DNA of 37,340 bases from Candidatus Methanoperedens sp. (GCA_027460525.1 JAPZAS010000033.1:1-37340), one strand, 5' to 3'. Positions 1 through 8,343 are shown, counted from the stretch's first letter. Notes: generated by a model not told the origin, from the sequence alone. Numbers and translations: made by a program.

Positions 1-162
1 GGACAGAAGCTCATTATACCACCTTTGCAGTTTAATAATTATTTTAATATTATTTAAGCTCTGTTATGATTTACAAAAAATGACCCCTTGACCGTAGCCA
101 ACAATACAACCCATTATAAATCTACCATCGAAATAAGAAAAATGTGCAAATATGCTTTTTAG

Positions 163-1143
163 TCAATAAAGCCAACCAAACAACCTCTGGAATATGCCAA
201 TCTCCTTCACCTCAACAGGCGCCTGCATAGTAGTTGAATATACGGTATCTCCATCCAGGTTTTCGTATCGTATCACCGTGTCCACTCCATAGGTCTTGGG
301 CACAGCCTTGCTATCTGCCTTTATTTTATAGCTGGCAACTACTGTATCACCGGGCTTTATGGTATAGAGGAATGCCTGGTCGTCCGTGGTGCTCAGGGGG
401 TCGGATGGGTTGATTATTGCCTTTGCATTCCTTGCTTCTTCCTCCCCCGTATTTTTAATCGCTATCTGCACGACATCTTCCCTTCCGGGATAAAGGCTGC
501 CTGTGGTTCGCACCACTTCAAAATCTGCCTGCGTTTTTACCTTGAATTTCAGGGTCTGGTTCTGGCTCATCATCGAGTACCAGTAGCTTGCATCGTATGT
601 TTGTACAGTGGCGTTTGGATTTGAGATCTGCACATATTTCTGGTAATCATAGGTTAGATTCAAATAGAGATTATATTCGCCAGCCTTGGCTTTCTTGGCG
701 ATTTTTATATCGAATTTTACCGGAGAAAGCGTATTCTCTCCGCTCTTTATGGAACCGACCTGCTGGGCTGGAGACATGACTTCAAGCGGACCGCTCGGAT
801 CTACGGAGAGCGCTGCAACTACGCCGGATGCATCAACGATCTTTGTCTCAAGCTTGACCTGGGTCTGGGCTGCATATATTTCATCAGCGGTTGTAGGGGT
901 ATGGTCTCTCTCAAATCCTAAATATTTGCCCTGGTTCATTAAGTCAATAGGCAGAGTAATGGTCTGGTCCCTGTCGAATTCATTGGTGCCGACTATGGTA
1001 GCATTAATATTAGGGCTTCCGTACGTATAATAGTAATGTTGCCCAAAATCAAAGCTCCTTGGCACGTTATATGTGGTCGGGGTATCCGCTCCGGCGGCGG
1101 ACATCAAAACCAATAGAAAAAAGGCAATCAAAATTTTTTTCAT
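163..1143 (-). CDS. Secreted COG1361-type (S-layer/CARDB-like) protein of ABC export operon
   Basis: A 326-residue protein with an N-terminal signal peptide (MKKILIAFFLLVLMSAAGA, cut near residue 19), so it is expected outside the membrane. The rest is beta-rich. From about residue 205 (FEVVRTTGSLYPGREDVV) it has the pattern of the COG1361/NEW3-like Ig-fold domains that bind or coat archaeal surfaces, ending in a short amphipathic tail (FQRLFGWLY). It starts on the base next to the stop of the ABC-2 permease, so it is the last gene of the TetR-ATPase-permease operon. Such proteins often accompany archaeal ABC-2 exporters; the precise job is unknown. An extracellular partner of the exporter is inference. 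Confidence 0.7.
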   Translation of the reverse strand: MKKILIAFFLLVLMSAAGADTPTTYNVPRSFDFGQHYYYTYGSPNINATIVGTNEFDRDQTITLPIDLMNQGKYLGFERDHTPTTADEIYAAQTQVKLETKIVDASGVVAALSVDPSGPLEVMSPAQQVGSIKSGENTLSPVKFDIKIAKKAKAGEYNLYLNLTYDYQKYVQISNPNATVQTYDASYWYSMMSQNQTLKFKVKTQADFEVVRTTGSLYPGREDVVQIAIKNTGEEEARNAKAIINPSDPLSTTDDQAFLYTIKPGDTVVASYKIKADSKAVPKTYGVDTVIRYENLDGDTVYSTTMQAPVEVKEIGIFQRLFGWLY

Positions 1144-2265
1144 TTATGCTTCCCTCCTGAAAAGATAGACACCAAGAGCGAAATAAAAAATCCCAAAGGA
1201 AATAAGTATAACCAAATCATTGGCTATAAAGCCAATCCCCTGACCCTTGATCATGATTGTGCGCATTGCATCGTTGGCATACGTGAGAGGCACCATATAC
1301 GCTATCCAGCGCATCCAGTCCGGAGCAGAGCTTAAAGGATAGAAAACGCCCGTGGCAAACATGGAAGGAAAGGCGACTAACATGCTTATCGCCTGAAAAG
1401 AGATCATGTCCTCTGATACGGCAGAGATAGCCATTCCAAGACCTACCGCCCCAAAAGTGAAGATGATAAGCACAAGAGCCACAAGGAGCCAGCTTCCATT
1501 CATCGTGACGCCTAGGATAACAATTGCGCCGACTATAAGTACCACAGCCCTGGCAAGCTGCAATACAAGCTGATGCAGGGTTTTACCGAAAATAACGGCT
1601 CCCCGGCTCACAGGTGTCATCATAATGCGAACTAATGTGCCGTCCTGCCGCTCGCCTGCTATCGCATAACCCATGGTCTGAATAGTACCGAAGAACACTG
1701 TAAGGGCAATAACAGCAGGTGTGAGGAAGTCGATGTACTGCAGCTTTCCGTAAATATCAGGAATATTCAACGAAATTCGCGAACCTGACGTTCCTGCAAA
1801 TAACTGTTTCATGAAATTAATGATTATGCCGCTTGATGTGGTGTCCGAGGAATCGGTCAGCAGTGTCAGGGTCACGCTCTCATTTTTTGCTACGCGTTCG
1901 CTATAATCGGGCGGAATTATCAGGACGGCTTTATACAACCCGGCATCTATTTTCCTCTCAGCCCCGGATTGCGACAAATCCTTCGTGTAGGTAATAGAGA
2001 ACATTCTGGGATCCCCGTATTTGGGGATGAAGCTTCCGATTTCCTGAACAAGGGAACTTGAGGCTGTACCCGTGTCGTCATTGACGATGAGAATGTCGGC
2101 ATTTTTGATCGTGCCACCCATGCCATAACCGAAAAAAACAATCATAACTATCGGGAACATGAACATCGGGATCATGAATGCTTTTTTCCTGAGGATCTGT
2201 CTGAACTCCTTGATCATAATTATCCAGGATTTCCGGATTTCATTTTTTAAATCCATTTCAATCAC
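1144..2265 (-). CDS. ABC-2 type transporter permease
   Basis: A 373-residue membrane subunit of an ABC exporter. It has an N-terminal cytoplasmic helix and a first membrane span (residues about 30-50, KKAFMIPMFMFPIVMIVFFGYG). A large extracytoplasmic domain follows (about 55-180), then five hydrophobic segments in the C-terminal half, the usual ABC2_membrane_3/YhgE-type layout. The region around MGYAIAGERQDGTLVRIMMTP is the family's conserved cytoplasmic loop. The predicted start is a GTG at 2265, four bases after a GAGGAG; an ATG lies three codons downstream. The gene overlaps the ATPase gene by 8 bases, indicating translational coupling. The substrate cannot be told from sequence; drug or lipid export are common in this family. 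Confidence 0.88.
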   Translation of the reverse strand: MIEMDLKNEIRKSWIIMIKEFRQILRKKAFMIPMFMFPIVMIVFFGYGMGGTIKNADILIVNDDTGTASSSLVQEIGSFIPKYGDPRMFSITYTKDLSQSGAERKIDAGLYKAVLIIPPDYSERVAKNESVTLTLLTDSSDTTSSGIIINFMKQLFAGTSGSRISLNIPDIYGKLQYIDFLTPAVIALTVFFGTIQTMGYAIAGERQDGTLVRIMMTPVSRGAVIFGKTLHQLVLQLARAVVLIVGAIVILGVTMNGSWLLVALVLIIFTFGAVGLGMAISAVSEDMISFQAISMLVAFPSMFATGVFYPLSSAPDWMRWIAYMVPLTYANDAMRTIMIKGQGIGFIANDLVILISFGIFYFALGVYLFRREA

Positions 2266-3016
2266 GTATCTCCTCGCCTGTCAGATGAATGAAAACTTCT
2301 TCAAGACTCGTGCTGTTTGAAGCCTTCTTCAGGTTTTCCGGCGTATCAAGTGCCAACAGTTTACCGGCATTCATTATCGCGACCCTGTCGCAGAGTTTAT
2401 CTGCCTCATCCATGTAATGTGTAGTGAAAATAAGAGTTTTTCCTTCCTTATTGAACTTACGGGCAAGTTTCCAGATAGCCTGCCTGGTCTGGGGGTCAAG
2501 ACCGGTCGTTGGTTCATCCCAGAAGATTATCTGCGGGTCGTGTATCACAGCACTGATAACTGAAAGGCGCTGCTTCATGCCGCCTGAAAAGCCGCCCGTA
2601 AGACGGTCTGCATGAGTTTCAAGATTGACCAGTTTCAGGTAGTACTCAATCCTTTCTTCCTTGACATTTTTCGGCACATCATAAAGGTTGCCCATAAGCT
2701 CCAGGTTCTCACGCGCCGTGAGGTCAGGGTAAAGGCTGAGCTTCTGTGGGACTATACCTATGATTGCCCTTATCCTGTCATCCTCCTTTTCAACATCAAA
2801 ACCAGCAACTTTTATGCTGCCGCTTGTAGGTTTTATCAAAGTCGTCATCATGGCAAATGCAGTGGACTTGCCTGCGCCGTTGGGCCCTATCATGCCGAAA
2901 ATCTCTCCTTTAAATATATCAAAACTGATATCATCTACTGCTGTTATTTTGGCTCTCCTTGCAAGGAAAACCTTGGTAAGATTCCTGACCTCAATGATGG
3001 ATTCCAAGTTACTCAC
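2258..3016 (-). CDS. ABC transporter ATP-binding protein
   Basis: A 252-residue ATPase subunit powering the adjacent ABC-2 permease. All family motifs are present: Walker A GPNGAGKS at residues 44-51, signature FSGGMKQR, Walker B IIFWDEP followed by TTGLDP, and the switch histidine in FTTHYMDEAD. It resembles the DrrA/CcmA-like ATPases of drug or polysaccharide export. The start is a GTG at 3016, one base after the TetR stop, so the two genes are co-transcribed. A decayed copy of the first ~65 bases of this gene lies upstream of the operon at about 3726-3803. Confidence 0.92.
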   Translation of the reverse strand: MSNLESIIEVRNLTKVFLARRAKITAVDDISFDIFKGEIFGMIGPNGAGKSTAFAMMTTLIKPTSGSIKVAGFDVEKEDDRIRAIIGIVPQKLSLYPDLTARENLELMGNLYDVPKNVKEERIEYYLKLVNLETHADRLTGGFSGGMKQRLSVISAVIHDPQIIFWDEPTTGLDPQTRQAIWKLARKFNKEGKTLIFTTHYMDEADKLCDRVAIMNAGKLLALDTPENLKKASNSTSLEEVFIHLTGEEIRD

Positions 3017-3017
3017 C

Positions 3018-3629
3018 TCATCTTCTTGTCCTCGACTTTACGATACCGTTTGTAAATATGTCAATAAACTCTTCAAACTCCTTTTCACTATCACCCAAAA
3101 CATCATCACTAAGTACTCCTTTTAATAAAGATGTGTGTACGAAATAGCTGACAAAAACCAATGCCGCCGATCGAGGATTGACATTACGCATTTTTCCATT
3201 TTTTATTTGCAGCTCAAAATATTCGCTCAGGCGCGCTATATTCATTTGAAAAATAGATGAAAAAATCTCAGCGACTTCGGGTCTCCTTCGCCCTTCTTCG
3301 ATCAGCATGAACATGAACATAAGGTATTCACGTTCTTTCATTCTATCCTTCATAGTCTTTGCAATGTTTTTACCTAAGTTGTGAAGGCTTGTTGTAAGGT
3401 CTGCCTCCTCTTCCATCCTGAATAAAGAATCGAGTACCGAAAGTACAGGCTCACGTTTCTTAATCAAAACCTCTTTCAGTAGGTTATCTTTTGATTGGAA
3501 TTTTCGGAACAAAGTCAGTTCAGCAACATTTGCCTCTTGTGCGATTCTGCGGGTAGTTGCGCCTTTGTATCCTTCGCTGGCAAACACTTTCATGGCTGCA
3601 TCTAATATCTTCTGCTCAGTCTCGTCCAC
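3018..3629 (-). CDS. TetR-family transcriptional regulator
   Basis: A 203-residue regulator with an N-terminal helix-turn-helix (ILDAAMKVFASEGYKGATTRRIAQEA, continuing to NVAELTLFRKFQSKDNLL; residues about 8-50). Its helical C-terminal ligand domain has no assignable specificity. It is the first gene of an operon with the ABC ATPase, permease and COG1361 protein, so it most likely represses its own operon until an exported compound is bound (inference from family behaviour). The start is a GTG at 3629. A nearby ATG at 3631 is out of frame. A perfect 16-bp palindrome and a TATA-like element lie immediately upstream, giving an almost leaderless transcript. Confidence 0.9.
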   Translation of the reverse strand: MDETEQKILDAAMKVFASEGYKGATTRRIAQEANVAELTLFRKFQSKDNLLKEVLIKKREPVLSVLDSLFRMEEEADLTTSLHNLGKNIAKTMKDRMKEREYLMFMFMLIEEGRRRPEVAEIFSSIFQMNIARLSEYFELQIKNGKMRNVNPRSAALVFVSYFVHTSLLKGVLSDDVLGDSEKEFEEFIDIFTNGIVKSRTRR

Positions 3630-3634
3630 ATTTA

Positions 3635-3650
3635 GTAAGTAATTACTTAC
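3635..3650. promoter_or_regulatory. Perfect 16-bp palindrome, probable TetR operator
   Basis: GTAAGTAATTACTTAC reads the same on both strands. It lies between a TATA-like element (minus-strand TTTAAATATTT, about 3652-3661) and the GTG start of the TetR gene at 3629. Binding there would block transcription initiation, the usual autorepression layout. The identity of the binding protein is inference from position. Confidence 0.7.
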
Positions 3651-3683
3651 AAATATTTAAAGCTTCCACATTTGGCACATGGT

Positions 3684-3803
3684 GCGAAATCCCTTTATCC
3701 TTCAAATATGCAACCACAGTCTCCGGTTATTTTGTCTCTCCTTGCGAGGAAAACCTTGGAATGATTCCTGACCTCAATAATGGATTCCAATTAAACCTCA
3801 CCT
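3684..3803 (-). pseudogene. Relic of an ABC transporter ATPase gene 5' end
   Basis: Bases 3726 to about 3790 match bases 2943 to about 3007 (the start of the ABC ATPase gene) with about five mismatches in 65 aligned bases. The minus-strand reading gives LESIIEVRNHSKVFLARRDKIT against LESIIEVRNLTKVFLARRAKIT in the intact gene. Beyond that, similarity fades with deletions and a stop codon, then ends near 3684. It is a decayed duplicate upstream of its parent operon and is unlikely to be expressed. Confidence 0.75.
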
Positions 3804-3883
3804 GTCATAGTAATCGCTCTATGATCTCTTTCTTGCACGGCTATGTTCATATAAAATTATGCTCAGGAAAATAAATATCACAA

Positions 3884-3991
3884 TTACCCGAAAACGTATG
3901 ATTGTTTGGCAAAGTAGTTTCCCCAGGTGAGCAACAGACCAAAGGCGAAGAGCAGCAGCGCGGGTCTCGTTCTTTGCAAAATTGCGATAGC
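3884..3991 (-). pseudogene. Possible C-terminal fragment of a membrane protein gene
   Basis: Between two in-frame stops the minus strand encodes 35 codons including RPALLLFAFGLLLTWGNYFA, a convincing hydrophobic segment with higher GC than its surroundings. There is no start codon. It may be the tail of a lost membrane protein gene. The remainder of the 3630-4023 gap holds the TetR promoter, the ATPase relic, a short inverted repeat (TCATAG/CTATGA, 3805-3824) and a TATA-like element for the MscS gene (CTTAATAC near 3991). The fragment could be chance. Confidence 0.25.
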
Positions 3992-4023
3992 TTAATACAA
4001 TCTCGGGTCAAATTGCATTCGAT

Positions 4024-4809
4024 ATGCTATTTGATGCTTTTTTCAGTTACAACACAGGTATGATGGTAGAAAAAATTGTGTATGTTCTTATTATCATTGC
4101 CATTGCTTCCGTTATTGCAAAGATAATCGCTACTGCAATATCTCGTTTTGGAAAACAGTCGGGTTTACCCGATAATGTCATCAGCTCTATAAATAAAATC
4201 ATCACCTATTTTATTGCTTTTATAGGGTTTGTAATGATTCTTGACATCTTTCAGTTCAATATTACTACTTTTATAGCCAGTTTTGGAATTATGGGTCTGG
4301 TAATCGGTCTGAGTTCTCAGGCTATTATATCGAATTTTATTTCCGGCATTCTTATCATGCTTGAAAAACCGTTTGATGCAGGAGATGTCATTGATATTAT
4401 GGGGAGCCCTGGCATTGTAGAGGATATAAGCATTCGAAGTACCCGTATCAGGACCTTTGATGGTCGAATGATCACGGTTCCAAACTCCACATTTTCATCC
4501 AGTGCGATCGTAAATTATTCAAAAACAGGGGGAATTCAGGTGAAGATACCTCTATCCCTGACATCGGGCGCTGATTTAAAAAAAGTCTCGAAAATAATGA
4601 TTTCAGCAGCCAAAAATAGACAGGGAATCCAGCAGCATGATATTGAGGTGTTAGTTACAGGGATAACACCTGGCGATTCGTCATGGAATGTAGGGGTTGA
4701 GCTTCGATTCTGGGTAAATCAGGTTTCAGAGAGAGATAGCATTGTTTCCATTGTTGTGGGCAGGATCAAAGAAGATTTTGCAAAAGAAAAAATAATGCTA
4801 AAGCCTTAA
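4024..4809 (+). CDS. Small-conductance mechanosensitive channel, MscS family
   Basis: A 261-residue inner-membrane channel that opens under membrane tension to release solutes during osmotic downshock. Three hydrophobic helices occupy about residues 12-35, 55-80 and 85-115. The pore-lining third helix carries the family pattern GIMGLVIGLSSQAIISNFISG, followed by LEKPFDAGDVI and the beta domain with ITVPNSTFSSSAIVNYS. The length is that of a minimal MscS protein. Its stop overlaps the convergent GAPDH stop: the four bases TTAA at 4806-4809 serve both genes. A weak TATA-like element lies about 30 bases upstream of the ATG. Confidence 0.93.
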   Translation: MLFDAFFSYNTGMMVEKIVYVLIIIAIASVIAKIIATAISRFGKQSGLPDNVISSINKIITYFIAFIGFVMILDIFQFNITTFIASFGIMGLVIGLSSQAIISNFISGILIMLEKPFDAGDVIDIMGSPGIVEDISIRSTRIRTFDGRMITVPNSTFSSSAIVNYSKTGGIQVKIPLSLTSGADLKKVSKIMISAAKNRQGIQQHDIEVLVTGITPGDSSWNVGVELRFWVNQVSERDSIVSIVVGRIKEDFAKEKIMLKP

Positions 4810-5819
4810 ATTCCAAGAGCCTTATTCGTCTTTTTTATAGATTTTAGCCCGTCTTTCTCCATTTCAAGCATTGCCCTGATTGCATCCACGTTTTCAGGAA
4901 CCACATCGGATTCCTGGTGTATCGCCTGGAAGAAATACAGCTCCCCCTTATGGAAAGAAATCGAATCCCTCCACACAACGTTCTCCCACATATCTCCGCG
5001 GGGCCTTCCAAGGTCTTTTGCGAATTCCATGGCTTCTGCTGTGGATTTTATCCCGTCCCTGCCGCTCACAAGCCTGATGCGCGGCCTTTCCTCGAAGACT
5101 TTTATAACCTCCTCTTCACTCATTGCCTTTTCCAGTTCGACATTCAGCGCATGGAGATGCATAAGCGTGGTTGGGGATTTTACTGCCATGGTTGTGATAT
5201 CAATATCCGGAAGAATCGAGTTCACATCAGGACCGTGGTGCGAGGGGAGTTTGATGGGGTCAGGGATAAGTGCGTTTATAGGACCTGTTTTTATATCATT
5301 GGGGTCTGCAGCGCGCCTTATCAACGTAACCCTTGCCTTCTTCACGCCAGAAGTAGCATCGAGCGCATATAAAACCCGCACCAGCCCTGTGGTGTTGCAT
5401 GAGACCACCCTTGCAAAATCCCTGCCAAGGGCTTTCTCATAGTTTGCCTCTGAATTAAAAGAAAAGCCAGCCAGTTCATGCTCCTCCCCGCCCTGCCAGA
5501 TTGCTTTGATATTATGTTTTTCATAGAGCTTCTTATATTCTTCCCCAAAATCGCCGGGAGTGGCATCAATGACTATATCAGCTTTGTCAAGAAGCTCATT
5601 AAGGGTGCCGCTGACATTTATTTTTGATTTTTTGAAGAGTTCGATATTCTCTCTGGCTGTGGTATAAAGCTCGTATCCTTTTTTTTCTGCGATACATGCT
5701 TCAAAACTGGGTTTCGTCTTCACGACACCGACAACTTCCATGTCGTCCTGCGCCGCAACCGCATCTGCCACGCGTTTTCCTATCGTTCCATAGCCGTTGA
5801 TTGCAACTTTCGCCTTCAT
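4806..5819 (-). CDS. gap: Glyceraldehyde-3-phosphate dehydrogenase, archaeal type II
   Basis: A 337-residue cytosolic enzyme that interconverts glyceraldehyde 3-phosphate and 1,3-bisphosphoglycerate with NAD(P); in this lineage it is expected to run mainly in gluconeogenesis. The N-terminal Rossmann fold begins AINGYGTIGKRVADAV. The catalytic cysteine is C141 in VVSCNTTGLVR, as in archaeal class II enzymes. The length is typical and the gene is intact. It starts 3 bases after the stop of a small CooT-like gene, so the two share a transcript. It ends convergently with mscS. Confidence 0.96.
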   Translation of the reverse strand: MKAKVAINGYGTIGKRVADAVAAQDDMEVVGVVKTKPSFEACIAEKKGYELYTTARENIELFKKSKINVSGTLNELLDKADIVIDATPGDFGEEYKKLYEKHNIKAIWQGGEEHELAGFSFNSEANYEKALGRDFARVVSCNTTGLVRVLYALDATSGVKKARVTLIRRAADPNDIKTGPINALIPDPIKLPSHHGPDVNSILPDIDITTMAVKSPTTLMHLHALNVELEKAMSEEEVIKVFEERPRIRLVSGRDGIKSTAEAMEFAKDLGRPRGDMWENVVWRDSISFHKGELYFFQAIHQESDVVPENVDAIRAMLEMEKDGLKSIKKTNKALGI

Positions 5820-5822
5820 CCG

Positions 5823-5996
5823 TTATTCTCCTATTATAGCTTCCTGTTTTGTTAAATTAACATCCATAATCCTGCCGTGAATGGTCTTGGTCTCGCCCAG
5901 CATGCCCTGGAGCTTGATCGAATCTTCATTCGCTGTTATCCTAACAACATCTTCCATTACGGTATTTCCTTTGAGAATTACCCTGAGTTCGCACAT
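5823..5996 (-). CDS. CooT-like small nickel-binding family protein
   Basis: A 57-residue gene (MCELRVILKGNTVMEDVVRI... ending QEAIIGE). The MCE start with cysteine at position 2, the EDVVRI segment and the small beta-rich remainder match the CooT family (PF10133 as I recall it). CooT dimers bind nickel through Cys2 and help load nickel into carbon monoxide dehydrogenase; nickel enzymes (Mcr, CODH/ACS) are central in this lineage. It is followed after three bases by GAPDH, an unexpected operon partner. Family assignment is from memory of the pattern; function here is inference. Confidence 0.7.
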   Translation of the reverse strand: MCELRVILKGNTVMEDVVRITANEDSIKLQGMLGETKTIHGRIMDVNLTKQEAIIGE

Positions 5997-6067
5997 GACA
6001 GTTAATTCTACTTGGTGATATTAATATTTATCATCCCTTGCGGCTATAATGACGTGGAGGCTTTACA

Positions 6068-6958
6068 ATACCTGAACTGAAGGTACTGCTCATACCCGAT
6101 AATACAGTCATGGAAGAGCATTCCATCGTGGTAAAAGGCGATGTTCTTGTGGGAAACTACGCAGAGCTGAGCTATGGTTTGATTGCCAGAAGCGTAATCG
6201 CAGGCGAGCACGTGAAGGTCTCAGGCAACATAATCTCTGAGGGTGATGTCAGAATCGACATGTGGTCTGAGATTACAGGCGATGTGAGGACAAAGACAGA
6301 TGCGTATCTCGGGGAATTTGTCAATATTTCCGGGAAACTCTTTGCTGCAGGCAATCTTGATGTTGGAAACAATGTGAAAATCAATGGCGGGTACGATGTT
6401 AAAGGCTGGATTGTTGTGCGCAACCCTCTTCCTGTGGTCATGTTCCTATTCCTTTATCTGATGGCACTGCTGCGCTTTGGAAACGAGGAGGAGGTTGAAA
6501 AGGCGCTTTCCGAGCTTTTTTCGGACGATATGCCGGATAATGAAGTTCTTTCAATACCCAACAGGACAAAGATAAGCCTTGAAGCAATCAAGACAATCTC
6601 ACCAGCTAAAATAGGGAGCCACTGCCGCCTGCTCGGCAATATCCGCGCCCGTTCCCTTTCCATGGGAAACCACGTAACACTGTTCGGCAGTATCCGCGCA
6701 ACGGATGATGTTGCCATAGGGCGAGGCTGTATAGTCCACGGAAATCTTGTCTCAACAAAAGGAAAGGTAATTCTGGGAAGAAACTGCAAGATTCTCGGTA
6801 AGATTAGCGCGGATACAGTATTAATGCATGAAACTTCTAACGTGGATGGCACCTTAACAGCCTCGGGCGGTGTGATAATAGAAAGGGACGACCTTGAGGG
6901 ACTGGGTGAGCTTGAAAAAAGGCTTTTTTATGGATTTACCCTGCTTGAGGATATTTGA
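6068..6958 (+). CDS. Beta-helix polymer-forming (bactofilin-like) protein; non-AUG start proposed
   Basis: A protein of 282 to 296 residues built from hexapeptide-like left-handed beta-helix repeats (for example GDVLVGNYAELSYG, GDVRIDMWSEITGDV, GSIRATDDVAIGRG, GNLVSTKGKVILGRN). A membrane-spanning segment (NPLPVVMFLFLYLMALLRFG, about residue 105-125) splits two helix halves. Such proteins are annotated as polymer-forming cytoskeletal or acyltransferase-like; no catalytic residues are evident. The first ATG is at 6110. The frame is open upstream, and the preceding codons (IPELKVLLIPDNTV) look like real coding sequence. A GTGGAGG sits 7 bases before an ATA at 6068, which I take as the likely start. 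If wrong, the gene begins at 6110. Confidence 0.72.
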   Translation: MPELKVLLIPDNTVMEEHSIVVKGDVLVGNYAELSYGLIARSVIAGEHVKVSGNIISEGDVRIDMWSEITGDVRTKTDAYLGEFVNISGKLFAAGNLDVGNNVKINGGYDVKGWIVVRNPLPVVMFLFLYLMALLRFGNEEEVEKALSELFSDDMPDNEVLSIPNRTKISLEAIKTISPAKIGSHCRLLGNIRARSLSMGNHVTLFGSIRATDDVAIGRGCIVHGNLVSTKGKVILGRNCKILGKISADTVLMHETSNVDGTLTASGGVIIERDDLEGLGELEKRLFYGFTLLEDI

Positions 6959-7003
6959 GGAAGTTGCATTTTATCGATAAAAATGGGGCACGCAATTCAA
7001 GTA

Positions 7004-7429
7004 CTAAGGGAAATCTTTTGGGTGATAAATATCAATTTCAACACGTCCCTTTATTCGCAATATAAAATCATCTTCGTCTAAGGATACGAGGACTGCATGG
7101 TGTTTTAGCGCAGTTTCGAGATAAAGAGAATCCATCGCATAAGTTCCGTACAGCGCCCCGGTATATCCCGCGCTGGTGCAGAAATGGCCATCGCAGATTT
7201 CCCATATAGAAACCATCCGCCTGAGGTTGTTCTCCTGAGTCTTTCCAGTTTCCATCCCAAGGTATTTTGTTATGTTCCGTATAACTTCGGTCAGGCAGAT
7301 TGTAGGCTCGATTAGATAGAATTCACCATCAGCTACCGCCTGAATCACTCGCTTGCAATCAGGAGAATAAGGCTCGTTCCCTTTTGTTGAAGCAATAAAA
7401 ACATTTGCGTCAATGCAAATTGGTTTCAT
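7004..7429 (-). CDS. PIN-domain ribonuclease, toxin of a toxin-antitoxin pair
   Basis: A 141-residue VapC-like protein. It has the PIN-domain acidic positions: D7 in CIDANVF, the glutamate in LTEVIRN, the aspartate in YAMDSLYLETAL and the acidic cluster in SLDEDDF. PIN toxins cleave RNA with divalent metal. The start overlaps the end of the upstream 73-residue gene by four bases (ATGA), the usual antitoxin-toxin coupling. Targets are unknown. A stand-alone metabolic PIN nuclease is the alternative. Confidence 0.85.
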   Translation of the reverse strand: MKPICIDANVFIASTKGNEPYSPDCKRVIQAVADGEFYLIEPTICLTEVIRNITKYLGMETGKTQENNLRRMVSIWEICDGHFCTSAGYTGALYGTYAMDSLYLETALKHHAVLVSLDEDDFILRIKGRVEIDIYHPKDFP

Positions 7430-7647
7430 TCATTGTGTCTCCTGTCCTTTTTTGTCATTTCGAGGACAGAAGGGGCAGTTTTTGGCCACTTTTTTTCAAG
7501 TTTTTTAGCATTTGCAAGCCAAGCTCTGGCTGCCGATTTGGTCTCATCTTCCTTTATGCGGCTGCCGCTTTCCAGAACCATTTTTCTGAGGTCATGTATC
7601 TGTTCATCTATGGATGTTATTTTCTCGATTATTTCGCCATCTGCCAT
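7426..7647 (-). CDS. Probable antitoxin partner of the PIN protein
   Basis: A 73-residue, charged, mainly helical protein (MADGEIIEKITSIDEQIHDLRKM...). No antitoxin family is recognised with confidence. Its place directly upstream of and overlapping the PIN gene, its size and its helical content fit an antitoxin. A TATA-like element (minus-strand ACTATTTAAA, 7671-7680) lies about 25-30 bases before the ATG, consistent with a near-leaderless bicistronic transcript. Confidence 0.65.
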   Translation of the reverse strand: MADGEIIEKITSIDEQIHDLRKMVLESGSRIKEDETKSAARAWLANAKKLEKKWPKTAPSVLEMTKKDRRHNE

Positions 7648-7717
7648 GCATCTTATTTTTATTTTTTAGGTTTAAATAGTTGCTTGAGATACTTATACCT
7701 GAAAAAATCAAGCCGGA

Positions 7718-8221
7718 TCAATAAACAGTCACGCTTTTTACCCCTTTTATCTTCGTGAGAGCGTTCACAAGCTCCCCGCTCACCTTTCCTTCCGTAATTA
7801 TGGTAAGCCTTGGATTTTCGGTGAGGTAGGGGTCGTCAGACACAGCCTGCCTGATAATAATTCCGTGTTCAGCCACAGATGTTGCCACGCTCCCCAGCAG
7901 CCCTTTTCTGGCAGCGTCGTCGGGCGTGATGATTATGACGCCAAGACCGAGCAAAGGCGCGACTTCCCGCAGGAGTGGCATGGTGCAGATATTCTGGAAT
8001 ATCGCCATGAGCTTTGCATCCTTTGAAACGGTTTCACAGGTTGCGTCAACCACCCTTCTGTCCACTCCGATTTCCTGAGCTATCTGGGTGTGAGGTATTT
8101 CGATACTGCCTGAGACCACCCTGCCGTCTTTATTTATCTGGAAACCCCTTTCTAAAAGCAGTCTTACAACTTTTTCCTGAGCCGGGTGGTTCTTGAATTT
8201 TTCCTGGATAATACTCCACAT
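7718..8221 (-). CDS. ACT-domain regulator of amino acid metabolism (COG2150 type)
   Basis: A 167-residue cytosolic protein. An N-terminal winged-helix-like region (residues about 1-60, including HTQIAQEIGVDRRVVDATCETV) is followed by a C-terminal ACT domain (about 90-167, GLLGSVATSVAEHGIIIRQAVSDDP). The combination matches the archaeal COG2150 family, predicted regulators that sense an amino acid through the ACT domain. The ligand and target genes are unknown. It is transcribed alone; the start ATG at 8221 follows an AT-rich stretch with TATA-like sequence. Confidence 0.85.
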   Translation of the reverse strand: MWSIIQEKFKNHPAQEKVVRLLLERGFQINKDGRVVSGSIEIPHTQIAQEIGVDRRVVDATCETVSKDAKLMAIFQNICTMPLLREVAPLLGLGVIIITPDDAARKGLLGSVATSVAEHGIIIRQAVSDDPYLTENPRLTIITEGKVSGELVNALTKIKGVKSVTVY

Positions 8222-8343
8222 TAATTCTATTATAGTTATACTTAATACAAATGTTTTGTCATCTCTAAAAGTGATTTCGACATAAAAAAGTCTCCAGATA
8301 CAAGAACACGGTTATATGCAACGCCTTCTGCAGCCCTTTTTAC

